Assembly: GCF_900880625.1 (NCBI RefSeq)
Contig: NZ_CAAHFB010000001.1
Span: forward strand, 1,364,001-1,428,000
Reading direction: 5' to 3'
DNA from: Halorhabdus rudnickae
GTDB taxonomy: Archaea; Halobacteriota; Halobacteria; Halobacteriales; Haloarculaceae
Length of the DNA: 64,000 bases
The notes below the pieces were generated by a model. That model was not told the origin of the DNA, did no database searches, and saw nothing but the letters and a program-made list of their open reading frames with translations. Of this stretch, positions 9,174-17,711 are shown one piece after another. How positions within the stretch are numbered: position 1 is the stretch's first letter; every line of letters begins with the position of its first letter. The position numbers were made by a program, and so were the translations under genes.

Positions 9174-9815
9174 ATGACGACCGCCCAGAGCGTCCACTCG
9201 TTGATCGACCAACTCGAAGCAGAGGCCAGGATGGACCGCCCGACAGAGGAAACACCGGAGATCGGGATCATCATGGGGTCGGACTCGGACCTCGACGTTA
9301 TGGCCGGTTCCGAGGCCGGCCGGCCGGGAGCCCACGATGTGTTGACCGAAAAACTGGGCTTCGAGGAACAGACCGATTACGAAGCGCCGCCGGAGGCGCG
9401 GTTCAGCTTCGAGACGTTCGTCGTCTCGGCTCATCGGACGCCCGAACTCATGTACGCCTACGCCGAGACCGCCGAGGATCGTGGGCTGGACGTGATCATC
9501 GCAGGCGCGGGCGGGAAGAGCGCGGACCTGCCGAACATGACAGCCTCGATCGCCTATCCGCTGCCAGTGATCGGCGTGCCGGTCCAGGAGAAATCCGTCG
9601 ATTCGGTGATCGGGATGCCACAGGGCGCGCCGCTCGTGGCCGTCGACGCGGGCAAGTCATTCAACGCTGCCCTCTCGGCCGTCCAGTTGCTCGCTCGAAA
9701 GCACCCCGAACTTCGGGATCGTCTCCTCGACTATCACGACGGTCTCCAGCAGGACGTCGGCGAGGTTTCGCGGACTCTCCACGAGAACGGGACGCCGGAC
9801 TTCAGAGACGAGTGA
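9174..9815 (+). CDS. purE: N5-carboxyaminoimidazole ribonucleotide mutase
   Basis: A 213-residue protein containing the PurE signature: GSDSDL for substrate binding, VVSAHRTPELM, and AGAGGKSADLPNM with TASIAYPLPVIGVPV. It converts N5-CAIR made by PurK into CAIR. The haloarchaeal form has a longer segment between GSDSDLDVMAG and the SAHRTP motif than bacterial PurE; here that segment carries a few extra Gly/Arg/Ala residues (SEAGRPGAH) encoded by a GGCCGGCCGG-rich stretch. The frame is open from 9111, overlapping the purK stop; the ATG at 9174 (MTTAQSVHSL) gives the usual N-terminus. Confidence 0.92.
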   Translation: MTTAQSVHSLIDQLEAEARMDRPTEETPEIGIIMGSDSDLDVMAGSEAGRPGAHDVLTEKLGFEEQTDYEAPPEARFSFETFVVSAHRTPELMYAYAETAEDRGLDVIIAGAGGKSADLPNMTASIAYPLPVIGVPVQEKSVDSVIGMPQGAPLVAVDAGKSFNAALSAVQLLARKHPELRDRLLDYHDGLQQDVGEVSRTLHENGTPDFRDE

Positions 9816-9890
9816 CTCCACCGTAGTGTGGTTTTCGGCAAGGGGTAGCGACCACAAGGCACTTTCTGCCGGTGGCCCCAGACGCGTCCA

Positions 9891-10313
9891 ATGCCCTCCA
9901 AGCACTCCCGGCGGGCGATCCTCCAGGGGACGGCGGCCGCCGTCCCGGCCGCGCTCGCCGGCTGTTCGGTCCTCGACTCCGAGTCGAACACCCTCTCGGT
10001 CTCCGTGGGAAACGCCGACGATCGGGAACATCTGATCGCCGTCTCGCTGCTCAGACGCGATCGCAGGGAGTTCGTGGACGCCCGGGTCAAATGGTGGCAC
10101 CACCAGCTTGCACCCGGCGAGCAAGCCGAACACGACAACGCCGTCCCCGCGCGTCGCTACATCGTTCGCGTTGCAGTCAACGGAAACTCCCTCGATCACT
10201 ACCACTACTATCCGTCCGGCTGTGCAGACGACGTCGAGAACCTCACCGTGTGGGTCGATCGACCGAGTGGCGACGACGCACTCGCGGCCGACTTTGTGCA
10301 AAGTTGGTGTTAG
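9891..10313 (+). CDS. Tat-exported lipoprotein, function unknown
   Basis: A 140-residue protein starting with a twin-arginine signal (SRRAILQGTAAA) and a lipobox (LAGC) at residues 22-25, so it should be exported folded by Tat and lipid-anchored at Cys25. The mature part looks beta-rich, with WWHHQLAPGE and YIVRVAVNG segments and two further cysteines near the C-terminus that could form a disulfide. Small proteins of this design are common in haloarchaea and have no known role. It ends about 130 bases before nuoA on the same strand. Confidence 0.72.
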   Translation: MPSKHSRRAILQGTAAAVPAALAGCSVLDSESNTLSVSVGNADDREHLIAVSLLRRDRREFVDARVKWWHHQLAPGEQAEHDNAVPARRYIVRVAVNGNSLDHYHYYPSGCADDVENLTVWVDRPSGDDALAADFVQSWC

Positions 10314-10440
10314 GTTGACCCGACAGTTCGATCCATCCAACATCCCGAAAACGGCAACATAGCCCGCTACTGCGGGCGATTCCCGCTGAAACACTGAACC
10401 CTTATGTGGGACCGCTCCCAAACCGATCCAGAGAGACCGA

Positions 10441-10845
10441 ATGAGCAATCCCTGGATCGCGATCGGGGCCCTGGCGGTGGTCGGCCTGGCCATCCCACTG
10501 GCGATGATGGCCGTCTCGGCCCTGCTCCGCCCGAGCGTCCCCGAACAGAGCAAACGAGCCACCTACGAGAGCGGCGAGGTGCCCACCGGCGACACGCGGA
10601 TCCGGTTCAACATCCAGTACTACATGGTCGCGTTGCTGTTCGTCGTCTTCGACATCGAGACTGTCCTCATCTTCCCCTGGACGGTCATCTACAGTGACGC
10701 GGTCGACGCCGTCGGCCTCGGCCCCGCCCTGCTACCGATGGTGGTATTCATCGGTATTCTGGCCGTCGGCCTCGCCTGGGCGTGGCGTAACGGCGCAGTC
10801 AGGTGGGTGCGCAGTCCGCGCGCACAGCGACAGTACAGCGAGTGA
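10441..10845 (+). CDS. nuoA: NADH-quinone oxidoreductase-like subunit A
   Basis: A 134-residue membrane subunit with three helices and the conserved YESGEVPTGDTRIRFNIQYY loop after the first helix, followed by FVVFDIETVLIFPW. NuoA helps form the quinone-site loop at the junction of the membrane and peripheral arms. It is the first gene of the nuo block, with nuoB beginning 3 bases after its stop. An AT-richer stretch 30-40 bases upstream is compatible with an archaeal promoter. Confidence 0.95.
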   Translation: MSNPWIAIGALAVVGLAIPLAMMAVSALLRPSVPEQSKRATYESGEVPTGDTRIRFNIQYYMVALLFVVFDIETVLIFPWTVIYSDAVDAVGLGPALLPMVVFIGILAVGLAWAWRNGAVRWVRSPRAQRQYSE

Positions 10846-10848
10846 CAC

Positions 10849-11547
10849 ATGAGTAGCGAGCATACACCGCCGGCCGACAGCATCGAGACGAAATCGACTC
10901 GTGAGGCCCGTATGGGCGAGGGGGTCGACGACCGCTTTAACTCCCGGCTTCGGGAGGCCTTTGGCTCCTCGCCGTTCATCCTCACGAAGTTCGACCAGTT
11001 CATGAACTGGGTCCGGGGCTCGTCGATGTTCATGTTGCAGTTCGGGATCGCCTGCTGCTCGATCGAGATGATGCACACCTACGCGGTCAAACACGACCTC
11101 GATCGCTTCCACGCGGGCGTCCCCCGTGCCTCGCCCCGGCAGGCGGACGTGATGATCGTCCCAGGGACGATCGTCTCGAAGTTCGCTCCGCGGATGAAGC
11201 GTGTCTACGACCAAGTGCCCGAACCGAAGTTCGTCATTGGCATGGGGTCGTGTACCATCTCCGGAGGTCCCTTCCAGGAAGGGTACAACGTCGTGAAGGG
11301 CGCCGAGGAGGTCATTCCGGTCGACATTCACGTCCCGGGCTGTCCACCCCGTCCCGAGGCGCTGGTCTACGGCGTCGCGAAACTACAAGAGCGCATCGCC
11401 AACGGCGAGTCCTCGCCTGTCGTGGTCAAGCCCTACGAACTCGAGGAGTTCGGCGATCTCGAGGAGGACGAACTCGTCGAGCACCTCGCCGATCAGATCG
11501 ACGAAGACGATCTAGTGATGCGGTACAACTGGGTTGATTCGCCATGA
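10849..11547 (+). CDS. nuoB: NADH-quinone oxidoreductase-like subunit B
   Basis: A 232-residue peripheral-arm subunit that carries the last iron-sulfur cluster (N2) next to the quinone pocket. The four ligands are visible as the adjacent pair in IACCSIEMM, then GSCTISGG and GCPPRPEAL. Haloarchaeal features are an acidic N-terminal extension of about 45 residues and an acidic C-terminus. The stop overlaps the start of nuoCD by 4 bases (ATGA), which points to coupled translation. Confidence 0.96.
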   Translation: MSSEHTPPADSIETKSTREARMGEGVDDRFNSRLREAFGSSPFILTKFDQFMNWVRGSSMFMLQFGIACCSIEMMHTYAVKHDLDRFHAGVPRASPRQADVMIVPGTIVSKFAPRMKRVYDQVPEPKFVIGMGSCTISGGPFQEGYNVVKGAEEVIPVDIHVPGCPPRPEALVYGVAKLQERIANGESSPVVVKPYELEEFGDLEEDELVEHLADQIDEDDLVMRYNWVDSP

Positions 11548-13226
11548 GTTTGCAGGATCGTTCCCCCACAGAGCCCGATGTCGGCGTCGACGAGGACGGG
11601 CTGGACTACGACGAACTCGAGACACTACTGGACGGGCACGTCCTCGACCGTGAGACCCACGAAAACGCCGAGGGGTTCGTGATCCGGCCGGACGAAGTCC
11701 AGGCAGTCCTCTCGACGCTGAAGGAGGAGGCCGGCTTCGATCACTGTTCGGCGGTGACGGCCCAGGAGTACGACGATCGCTTCGAGTCGATCTACCACCT
11801 CAAGAAGTTCGAGGATCCGACCCAGGAACTCAGCGTCGTCGTCCCGACCAGCAAGGACAACCCGGTCAGCGAATCGGCTGCCTCGGTCTACGACACCGCG
11901 GACTGGCACGAGCGGGAGGCCTACGACCTCGTCGGCATAAACTACGAGGGCCACCCGGATCTGCGACGGATCCTCCTGCCCGAAACCTGGCAGGGACACC
12001 CCCTCTCGGAACGCTACAACCAGACCCAGCCACAGGTCGTCCCGCTGCGAGAACACGCTAACCCACTTGAGGAAGACCATCGCGGAGACGGCGAGGACGC
12101 GGACACGATGTTCGTCAACATCGGTCCACACCATCCGGCTACTCACGGTGTCCTGCACGTAAAGACGGTCCTGGACGGCGAGCAGATCGTCGACCTGGAT
12201 CCCGACATCGGCTACCTCCATCGCTCTGAAGAGCAGATGTGCGAGCAGGGCACCTACCGCCACCAGATCATGCCCTACCCCGACCGGTGGGACTACACGC
12301 CCGGCGGATTGCTCAACGAGTGGGCCTACGCGCGGGCCGCCGAGGACCTCGCGGACATCGACGTCCCCGAGTACGCCCAGGTACTGCGGACGATGGGCGC
12401 CGAACTCACGCGGATCGCCGCGCATATGCTCGCCGTCGGGACGTTCGGCCTGGATCTGTACGGCGACTTCACGGTCATCTTCATGTACGCCATCCGCGAC
12501 CGGGAAGTCGTCCAGAACCTACTGGAGGACCTGACCGGCCAGCGGCTCATGTTCAACTACTTCCGGTTAGGCGGAGTCGCCTGGGACCTGCCGGAACCCC
12601 GCGAGGAGTACCTGGATAAAGTCCGGGAGTTCACGGCAGAGATTCCGGACCGCCTTGAGGAGTATCACAACCTCATCTCGGGCAACGAGATCTTCCAGAT
12701 GCGCTGCGTGGACACGGGGATCCTCCCGCCCGAGACCGCCAAATCCTACGGCGCGACGGGGCCGGTCGCCCGCGGATCAGGGATCGATTACGACCTCCGG
12801 CGGGACGACCCCTACGGTTATTACGACGAACTCGACTGGGACGTCATCACGGAGGACGGCTGTGACAACTACGCTCGACTGCTCGTCCGTCTCAAGGAAG
12901 TCGAGGAGTCGGCGAAGATCATCAGGCAGTGTGCCGACCTGCTGGAAGACTGGCCCGAAGACGACCGAACGATCCAGTCGAACGTCCCCCGGACGCTCCG
13001 ACCCGACCCGGACAAAGAGATCTACCGGGCCGTCGAGGGTGCGAAAGGTGAACTCGGTATCTACATCCGCAGCGACGGCACCGACAAACCCGCGCGCTTC
13101 AAGATCCGCAGTCCCTGCTTCTCGAACCTCCAGACGCTGCCGGTCATGTCCGAAGGCGAGTACATCCCGGACATGGTCGCCTCGCTGGGGAGCCTCGACA
13201 TCGTGCTCGGGGAGGTTGACCGATGA
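11544..13226 (+). CDS. nuoCD: Fused NADH-quinone oxidoreductase-like subunits C and D
   Basis: A 560-residue fusion. Residues 1-165 are NuoC-like (30 kDa subunit, ending in the DLRRILLPETWQGHPL block) and residues 190-560 are NuoD-like (49 kDa subunit, with NIGPHHPATHGVLH, YLHRSEEQ and the C-terminal DIVLGEVDR). NuoD forms the quinone-binding cavity together with NuoB. The fusion is usual in haloarchaea. Overlaps of 4 bases with nuoB and nuoH place it firmly in the operon. Confidence 0.96.
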   Translation: MSLQDRSPTEPDVGVDEDGLDYDELETLLDGHVLDRETHENAEGFVIRPDEVQAVLSTLKEEAGFDHCSAVTAQEYDDRFESIYHLKKFEDPTQELSVVVPTSKDNPVSESAASVYDTADWHEREAYDLVGINYEGHPDLRRILLPETWQGHPLSERYNQTQPQVVPLREHANPLEEDHRGDGEDADTMFVNIGPHHPATHGVLHVKTVLDGEQIVDLDPDIGYLHRSEEQMCEQGTYRHQIMPYPDRWDYTPGGLLNEWAYARAAEDLADIDVPEYAQVLRTMGAELTRIAAHMLAVGTFGLDLYGDFTVIFMYAIRDREVVQNLLEDLTGQRLMFNYFRLGGVAWDLPEPREEYLDKVREFTAEIPDRLEEYHNLISGNEIFQMRCVDTGILPPETAKSYGATGPVARGSGIDYDLRRDDPYGYYDELDWDVITEDGCDNYARLLVRLKEVEESAKIIRQCADLLEDWPEDDRTIQSNVPRTLRPDPDKEIYRAVEGAKGELGIYIRSDGTDKPARFKIRSPCFSNLQTLPVMSEGEYIPDMVASLGSLDIVLGEVDR

Positions 13227-14284
13227 TCCCGTTGCAGGCCTTCACGTTGACCGACCGCATCCTCGACCTGCTCGGCCTGGGGACCGGCAATCCCCTCGTT
13301 GTTTTCGGTATATCGATCCTCGCGGCAGGACTGGTCGGTACGTTCGTCCTGTTGAACACAGCAGTCGCCGGTCCCTACGCCAAGCGAAAGATCACTGCCG
13401 CCTTCACCGACCGGATTTCAGTCAACCGGATCGGGCCAGCCGGCATCGGGACGATCGTTGTCGACTCGGTCCGGTTGCTCTCGAAGGAACTCATCATCCC
13501 GGAGAACGCTGACCGCCCGGCCTACGATCTGGCCCCGATCGTCCTCGCGGGATCTGCGTTGCTCGGCTTCGCCGTGATCCCGATGGGCTCGGGCATCCAG
13601 GTAGCCGATCCCGAGATCGGACTGGCGTACGTCTTCGCAGTCGCCTCGATCGCCTCGCTGGGTCTGTTGATGGCGGGATACGCCTCGAACAACAAGTACT
13701 CGTTTCTGGGCGGACTGCGCGCCGTCGCCCAGAACATCGCCTACGAGATTCCCCTCGTGTTGACGGGGGCCTCGGTCGTTCTCTTTGCGGGATCGCTCCG
13801 ACTCAGCGAGATCGTCGCCGCCCAGGAAGGGACGCTGTTGGCCCTCGGGCCCGTCGCGATTCCCAACTGGTTCGCGTTCGTCAACCCCTTCGCGTTCGCG
13901 CTGTTCATGGCTGCGAACCTCGCTGAAGTGGGCCGGAATCCCTTCGACATCCCCGAAGCGCCGACCGAGATCGTCGCCGGATACCAGACGGAATATTCCA
14001 GCGTCTACTTCGTGTTGTTCTACCTGGGGGAGTTCATCCATATCTTCCTCGGTGGGGCGATCATCGCCACGCTGTTCCTCGGCGGGCCGGCCGGGCCGGT
14101 CCTGCCGGGCATCGTCTGGTTCACGATCAAGATCTGGTCGGTATTCCTGTTCACCCAGTGGGCCCGCTCGGCGGTGCCCCGGGTGCGCATCGATCAACTG
14201 ATCGAAATCGGCTGGAAGGGCCTGCTCGTGCTCTCGCTGCTCAACCTGGTGTTGACGGCCGTTATCGTCGGGGTGATCGCCTGA
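13223..14284 (+). CDS. nuoH: NADH-quinone oxidoreductase-like subunit H
   Basis: A 353-residue membrane subunit with about eight helices. Conserved loops are seen at SVNRIGPAG, GYASNNKYSFLGGLRAVAQ and AEVGRNPFDIPEAPTEIVAGY, the last lining the quinone entry. It joins the peripheral arm to the proton-pumping arm. Its TGA overlaps an ATG at 14284 that opens a 21-codon frame, which in turn overlaps nuoI. Confidence 0.96.
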   Translation: MIPLQAFTLTDRILDLLGLGTGNPLVVFGISILAAGLVGTFVLLNTAVAGPYAKRKITAAFTDRISVNRIGPAGIGTIVVDSVRLLSKELIIPENADRPAYDLAPIVLAGSALLGFAVIPMGSGIQVADPEIGLAYVFAVASIASLGLLMAGYASNNKYSFLGGLRAVAQNIAYEIPLVLTGASVVLFAGSLRLSEIVAAQEGTLLALGPVAIPNWFAFVNPFAFALFMAANLAEVGRNPFDIPEAPTEIVAGYQTEYSSVYFVLFYLGEFIHIFLGGAIIATLFLGGPAGPVLPGIVWFTIKIWSVFLFTQWARSAVPRVRIDQLIEIGWKGLLVLSLLNLVLTAVIVGVIA

Positions 14285-14349
14285 TGGCACCCCCGACGGT
14301 CCCTCTCGGTTGGACGACCACCGACGCCATCAGAGGTGATACGCAATGA
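14284..14349 (+). CDS. 21-codon mini-ORF linking nuoH and nuoI
   Basis: The frame starts at an ATG overlapping the nuoH stop and ends in a TGA at 14347-14349 that overlaps the nuoI ATG at 14346. The 21-residue peptide begins MAPPTVPLGW and has no recognisable domain. Both junctions are the ATGA type used for translational coupling throughout this operon, so it could serve to carry ribosomes across a 61-base gap rather than to make a functional peptide. It may also be chance. Confidence 0.4.
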   Translation: MAPPTVPLGWTTTDAIRGDTQ

Positions 14350-14807
14350 TCGGCATTCTCAAAGGACTCGCGACGACGATGAAACACGCCCTGGACGGCA
14401 AGACCTTCACGGTGAAATATCCCGAGACTGCGCCGGAGGTCAGCCCCCGGTTCCGGGGCGTCCACAAGTACAGTCAGGAGCGGTGTATCTGGTGTCGCCA
14501 GTGTGAGAACGTCTGTCCGAACGACACCATCCAGATCGTCATGGATGACCAGCGCAACGGCGAGCAGTACAACCTCCACGTCGGCCAGTGTATCTACTGC
14601 CGGCTCTGTGAGGAAGTCTGCCCGACCGATGCCATTCTGCTGACCCAGAACTTCGAGTTCACCGGCGACACCAAGGACGATCTGGCCTACAACAAAGAAC
14701 AACTCAAGAACGTCCCCTGGTACAAGGATATCGACCCGCTGGAATCGCGGGAACCGGACCGTGGTAGCTGGGTCGGCGAGGGCGAAGGCGAAGTGGATTA
14801 CCAGTAG
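14346..14807 (+). CDS. nuoI: NADH-quinone oxidoreductase-like subunit I
   Basis: A 153-residue ferredoxin-like subunit with two 4Fe-4S motifs, CIWCRQCENVCPND (about residues 41-54) and CIYCRLCEEVCPTD (about 80-93). These carry clusters N6a and N6b, which pass electrons towards NuoB. Haloarchaeal complexes lack the NuoEFG module, so the electron donor to NuoI is unsettled. The acidic tail (GEGEGEVDYQ) is duplicated in decayed form about 208 bases downstream. The next nuo gene is displaced by nearly 5 kb. Confidence 0.95.
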   Translation: MIGILKGLATTMKHALDGKTFTVKYPETAPEVSPRFRGVHKYSQERCIWCRQCENVCPNDTIQIVMDDQRNGEQYNLHVGQCIYCRLCEEVCPTDAILLTQNFEFTGDTKDDLAYNKEQLKNVPWYKDIDPLESREPDRGSWVGEGEGEVDYQ

Positions 14808-15256
14808 AAAGCGTACGCGGCCGAAGGCCGCGTTTCTCAGTCCCGAACGGACGTGAGGGACTGTCATTTTTGGTCCAGATTTTTGCCGCGAGAGGTTCGC
14901 GCTTCGCGCGAACCCGAGCGGGAAAAAGGTGGAGGGTGTCGACTCGCTGGAATCGCAAGAACCGGATCGCGGGGCCTGGATTGGCGAGGAGAAGGCGAAG
15001 TCGACTATCAATGGCATCCGCGGCGCGAAGCGCCGCGGTTCACTGGCACGAACGGAGTGAGTGCCAGGGGTTTTTGGCCCACGTTTTTCAAGTCGAGCGG
15101 GACCGAAGGTCCCGCTGACCATGCGAATAGCGTGGAAGCTTCGCTTCCACGTACATGCGAGCGGGCCATCGGCCCGCGAGCATACGGCGGCTTCGCCGCC
15201 GTGAGCAGAGAGAGGTTCACGCTCCGCGCGAACCCGACGCAGAAAAAGGTGGTGGC
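14808..15256. repeat. Cluster of palindromic repeats behind nuoI
   Basis: About 450 bases without an intact gene, filled with short GC-rich palindromes centred on GAAG, GAAC or TTCGC. Examples are 15096-15116 and the run near 15130-15215. A block at 14890-14930 (GAGAGGTTCGCGC through GGGAAAAAGGTGG) recurs in diverged form at 15208-15252, so the cluster contains an old tandem duplication that also takes in the nuoI tail. Such palindromes can act as RNA processing or termination points at operon breaks. Confidence 0.7.
14939..15011 (+). pseudogene. Decayed second copy of the nuoI 3' end
   Basis: These 73 bases align with 14731-14804, the last part of nuoI. Many changes fall at third codon positions (GAC/GAT, CGT/CGC, GGT/GGG) or give mild replacements (V to I, S to A), and one base is missing near the end. 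That pattern suggests this was once a working nuoI tail that evolved under coding constraint and was later displaced. No start or cluster-binding part remains. Confidence 0.65.
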
Positions 15257-15259
15257 CGA

Positions 15260-15688
15260 TCAGCTGAACGGGTCGGCCGCTGTTTCGAGACGTGTAATGT
15301 GCTCGACGACATCGAAGTCGTCATCGAAGGAGTACAGGTACTCGATCCCCTCACGTTGCATGTACGCGGCGATAGTTGCGTCTCCGAACGACAGTCCTGT
15401 GTGGGTTCCGAAGAGGTTCAAAGCGCTGGTGAAGTCCTTCTGTGCCGCGTGGAGTACCTCGAATCCAGCAGACTGGTTCAGGCGTTCGTACGTCTCTACG
15501 GCCTTTCCGTGGCGTTTCCGTGAGTGGATCCAGTTCAATGTTTCGAGCGCAACGTAGTTCGTCACCCGGCCGGTTGGGAGGTCACCACGATCCATTCCAC
15601 GGACGATCTCCATGGCGACGTCGTGGTGTTCGTCGTCGGCGTCCGCCATTGCGACGAGAATACCTGTATCGACGACTGTGGCTGCCAT
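15260..15688 (-). CDS. VapC-like PIN-domain toxin
   Basis: A 142-residue PIN-domain protein. The acidic catalytic residues are visible: Asp in VVDTGILVAMAD near the N-terminus, Glu in YVALETLNW, and the Asp pairs in LSFGDATIAAY and YSFDDDFDVV. VapC toxins are Mg2+-dependent ribonucleases that cut tRNA or rRNA. Its ATG overlaps the stop of the AbrB-type antitoxin upstream (ATGA), the usual toxin-antitoxin arrangement. The pair lies in the accessory stretch that splits the nuo operon. Confidence 0.85.
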   Translation of the reverse strand: MAATVVDTGILVAMADADDEHHDVAMEIVRGMDRGDLPTGRVTNYVALETLNWIHSRKRHGKAVETYERLNQSAGFEVLHAAQKDFTSALNLFGTHTGLSFGDATIAAYMQREGIEYLYSFDDDFDVVEHITRLETAADPFS

Positions 15689-15957
15689 CAGTTCGTCTCC
15701 GAAAACGCCGGTTCGTCTTCGTGACCGGCGAGATCGTGCGTTTCAGACCCGCCTCCACCCATTGATACCGGCTCGAAATCGTCGAACGCGCCGTAGCACT
15801 GTTTCACGACTTCGACGGAAAGATTTCCTTTTTCATCGGTGTCCCATCGGAGTTTGTCACCCGGTTCGATGTCGAGTCGGCGTCGGAGATCCGCCGGGAT
15901 CGTGACCATACCCCGGTCGCTGACCGTGGTTTCCTCGGGGACGCTTTCGGTTGCCAT
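15688..15957 (-). CDS. AbrB/SpoVT-type antitoxin (VapB-like)
   Basis: An 89-residue protein with a swapped-hairpin AbrB DNA-binding domain at residues 10-50 (VSDRGMVTIPADLRRRLDIEPGDKLRW) and an acidic C-terminal tail that would bind and block the PIN toxin. Such antitoxins also repress their own operon. It overlaps the toxin gene by one ATGA unit and is transcribed first. Confidence 0.85.
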   Translation of the reverse strand: MATESVPEETTVSDRGMVTIPADLRRRLDIEPGDKLRWDTDEKGNLSVEVVKQCYGAFDDFEPVSMGGGGSETHDLAGHEDEPAFSETN

Positions 15958-16020
15958 ACGCGATAGTACAGATGCTCGCGTTATACATGTTGCGCCACAT
16001 GTGAGTGTCTTCCCGTGCCA

Positions 16021-16506
16021 TCAGATGACGAGAACAACGAGAAACGCCACCAGCATCGACAGCGTTAGCACGAATTGCATCACGCTTGAGCCGAGCGTTC
16101 CGATCAAGGCGTACCCGGCCGCCCGCAGGCTCTCGTTGCTGGCCCGTCCCCGGTAGAGTTCGAGTGCGAACACCGTGGCGGTGATGCCGAGGACGATCCC
16201 CACCGGCCCGAGGACAAAGAACAACAGGAACCCGACGACGGCACCGGCCAGACTACTCAGTGTCGAGGCACCGCCGGCCTTGGCGGCCATCGCGCCCGCC
16301 AAGTAGTCGACAGCGACGACGACCAACCCGACGGCGACGAACCCGACGAGCACGAGCGGTCCGGGGGTCACGTAGCCCGTGCTCCACCAGTACACGACGA
16401 TTCCGCCGATCGAGAGCAGGCCTGCGGGAACCATCGGAACGAAACTCCCTATGACGCCGCCGAGAAGCAACGCCAGCGCGATCAGGAGGAAGAGGGTGAT
16501 TTCCAT
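16021..16506 (-). CDS. DUF456-family membrane protein
   Basis: A 161-residue, glycine-rich protein with four to five membrane helices. It opens with ALLLGGVIGSFVPMVPAGLL, typical of the DUF456 family, and has the GPVGIVLGITATVFALELYRG segment after the central glycine-rich region. No biochemical function is known for the family. It lies 63 bases past the antitoxin start on the same strand but is read towards it, so it may be its own unit. Confidence 0.75.
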   Translation of the reverse strand: MEITLFLLIALALLLGGVIGSFVPMVPAGLLSIGGIVVYWWSTGYVTPGPLVLVGFVAVGLVVVAVDYLAGAMAAKAGGASTLSSLAGAVVGFLLFFVLGPVGIVLGITATVFALELYRGRASNESLRAAGYALIGTLGSSVMQFVLTLSMLVAFLVVLVI

Positions 16507-16660
16507 ACGTCACGTCGTCGCCGGGCAGGGAAATCTCCACCGACGGGCCGTGAACGTGACGACAGTCCCGTGGTGACGTTTCGTCGCCGTGCAACAGCAC
16601 CCTGTAGCAGTGTGGCACACCATGTGAGCCCTTTTCACGCTGGGACACCAACTCTCGGGT

Positions 16661-16834
16661 ATGTCCGATCAACAATACGTCTACACAATCCACGAGACGG
16701 AGACGACCAGGGAGGCGATGGGCGACCTGGATGCGATCATCAACGAGTACGCCAGAGAGGGCTGGCAACTCACCGAGACGATCGCACGCGAAGGGACGAC
16801 GGTCGGCCTCATTTTCGAACGCGGGGTTTCCTGA
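16661..16834 (+). CDS. Small 57-residue protein, DUF4177-like
   Basis: The ATG at 16661 opens a 57-residue frame beginning MSDQQYVYTIHETETT. The AREGWQLTETIA block followed by a short strand (TTVGLIFERG) resembles the DUF4177 type of small beta-alpha protein, where a GW-E/Q-L motif is typical. Composition is acidic like genuine haloarchaeal proteins. Function is unknown. It sits in the divergent gap upstream of the DUF456 gene. Confidence 0.6.
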   Translation: MSDQQYVYTIHETETTREAMGDLDAIINEYAREGWQLTETIAREGTTVGLIFERGVS

Positions 16835-16870
16835 CGACCACGACGGGATCCTGGCGGATCGACTCGCGTG

Positions 16871-17566
16871 TCACTCCTGTTGTACCACCATCCGCTGGAC
16901 TTCGACGGGGTACGTGTGGGTAAGCGAGTGCTCGCCGATGTCGATCGTCATAGTCACGTTCGTCGGCGTGACTGTCTGTACCCGGTCGAACGTCACGTCC
17001 GGGCTCGCGAGTATCTCGCCGTCCCGGGACAACAGCGTCCGGGTCGCCACGGTGACCCTTGTCCCGTTGTCCGTCGCGGAGACGCCGGTCGAGAGACTGT
17101 GAGTGCCCTCGAGTCGGGACGTGACCCGCTCGTGGACGGCGTCCGCGCCGGCGTAGGGCGCTTGCACCGCCAGCCACTCCTCGACGGGGACGAACTCGTA
17201 GACCGGCTCACGATCGGGCGTCTCCGTCCCGTTGGGGACCTCCTCGTGGTTGGTATGGCGGTAGGCAGCCACATACCGGATCGTGTCGTTGTCGGGGTAG
17301 TACGTAATCTCGCTCCGGTCGAGCGTGTCGTTCGTCGCAATCGGGTCGGCCAGACCGGGACCGGATCTAGAGTCGTTCAAATCGATCGCGGTTTCGCGTG
17401 GGCCGTCGTCGCTATCCGAGTCCGTGTCGTCTGGGGCTTGCTGTGCGAGATCGTCGGTCGCCGTCGGTGTGCCCTCACCGGCGCTTCCGATCGGACCGAG
17501 ACAGCCCCCAACGACGAGGACAGTGAAGAGTGCGAGTGGAAGGACGTGTTTACGCTCGAACGCCAT
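16871..17566 (-). CDS. Lipoprotein of unknown function
   Basis: A 231-residue protein with an N-terminal hydrophobic signal and a lipobox (VVGGC) at about residues 17-21, so it is probably lipid-anchored outside the cell. A low-complexity Asp/Thr/Ser linker follows, then a beta-rich domain with VYEFVPVEEWLAVQ and repeated strand-like segments. The ATG at 17566 places the lipobox at the right distance; an upstream in-frame ATG at 17611 would add 15 residues and is less likely. No family recognised. Confidence 0.65.
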   Translation of the reverse strand: MAFERKHVLPLALFTVLVVGGCLGPIGSAGEGTPTATDDLAQQAPDDTDSDSDDGPRETAIDLNDSRSGPGLADPIATNDTLDRSEITYYPDNDTIRYVAAYRHTNHEEVPNGTETPDREPVYEFVPVEEWLAVQAPYAGADAVHERVTSRLEGTHSLSTGVSATDNGTRVTVATRTLLSRDGEILASPDVTFDRVQTVTPTNVTMTIDIGEHSLTHTYPVEVQRMVVQQE

Positions 17567-17711
17567 ATATGCACTGAGAGCGATTTCGGAAAATACGTTC
17601 TGGAGAGCCAAGTCGTTGTTTGACCATCCACGGAGCGACGATCACGCAAACGCCTCGCCGAGATGTGAGATACATTTACCAGGACCGCTGGACAAAGCCG
17701 AAACGGAATCG

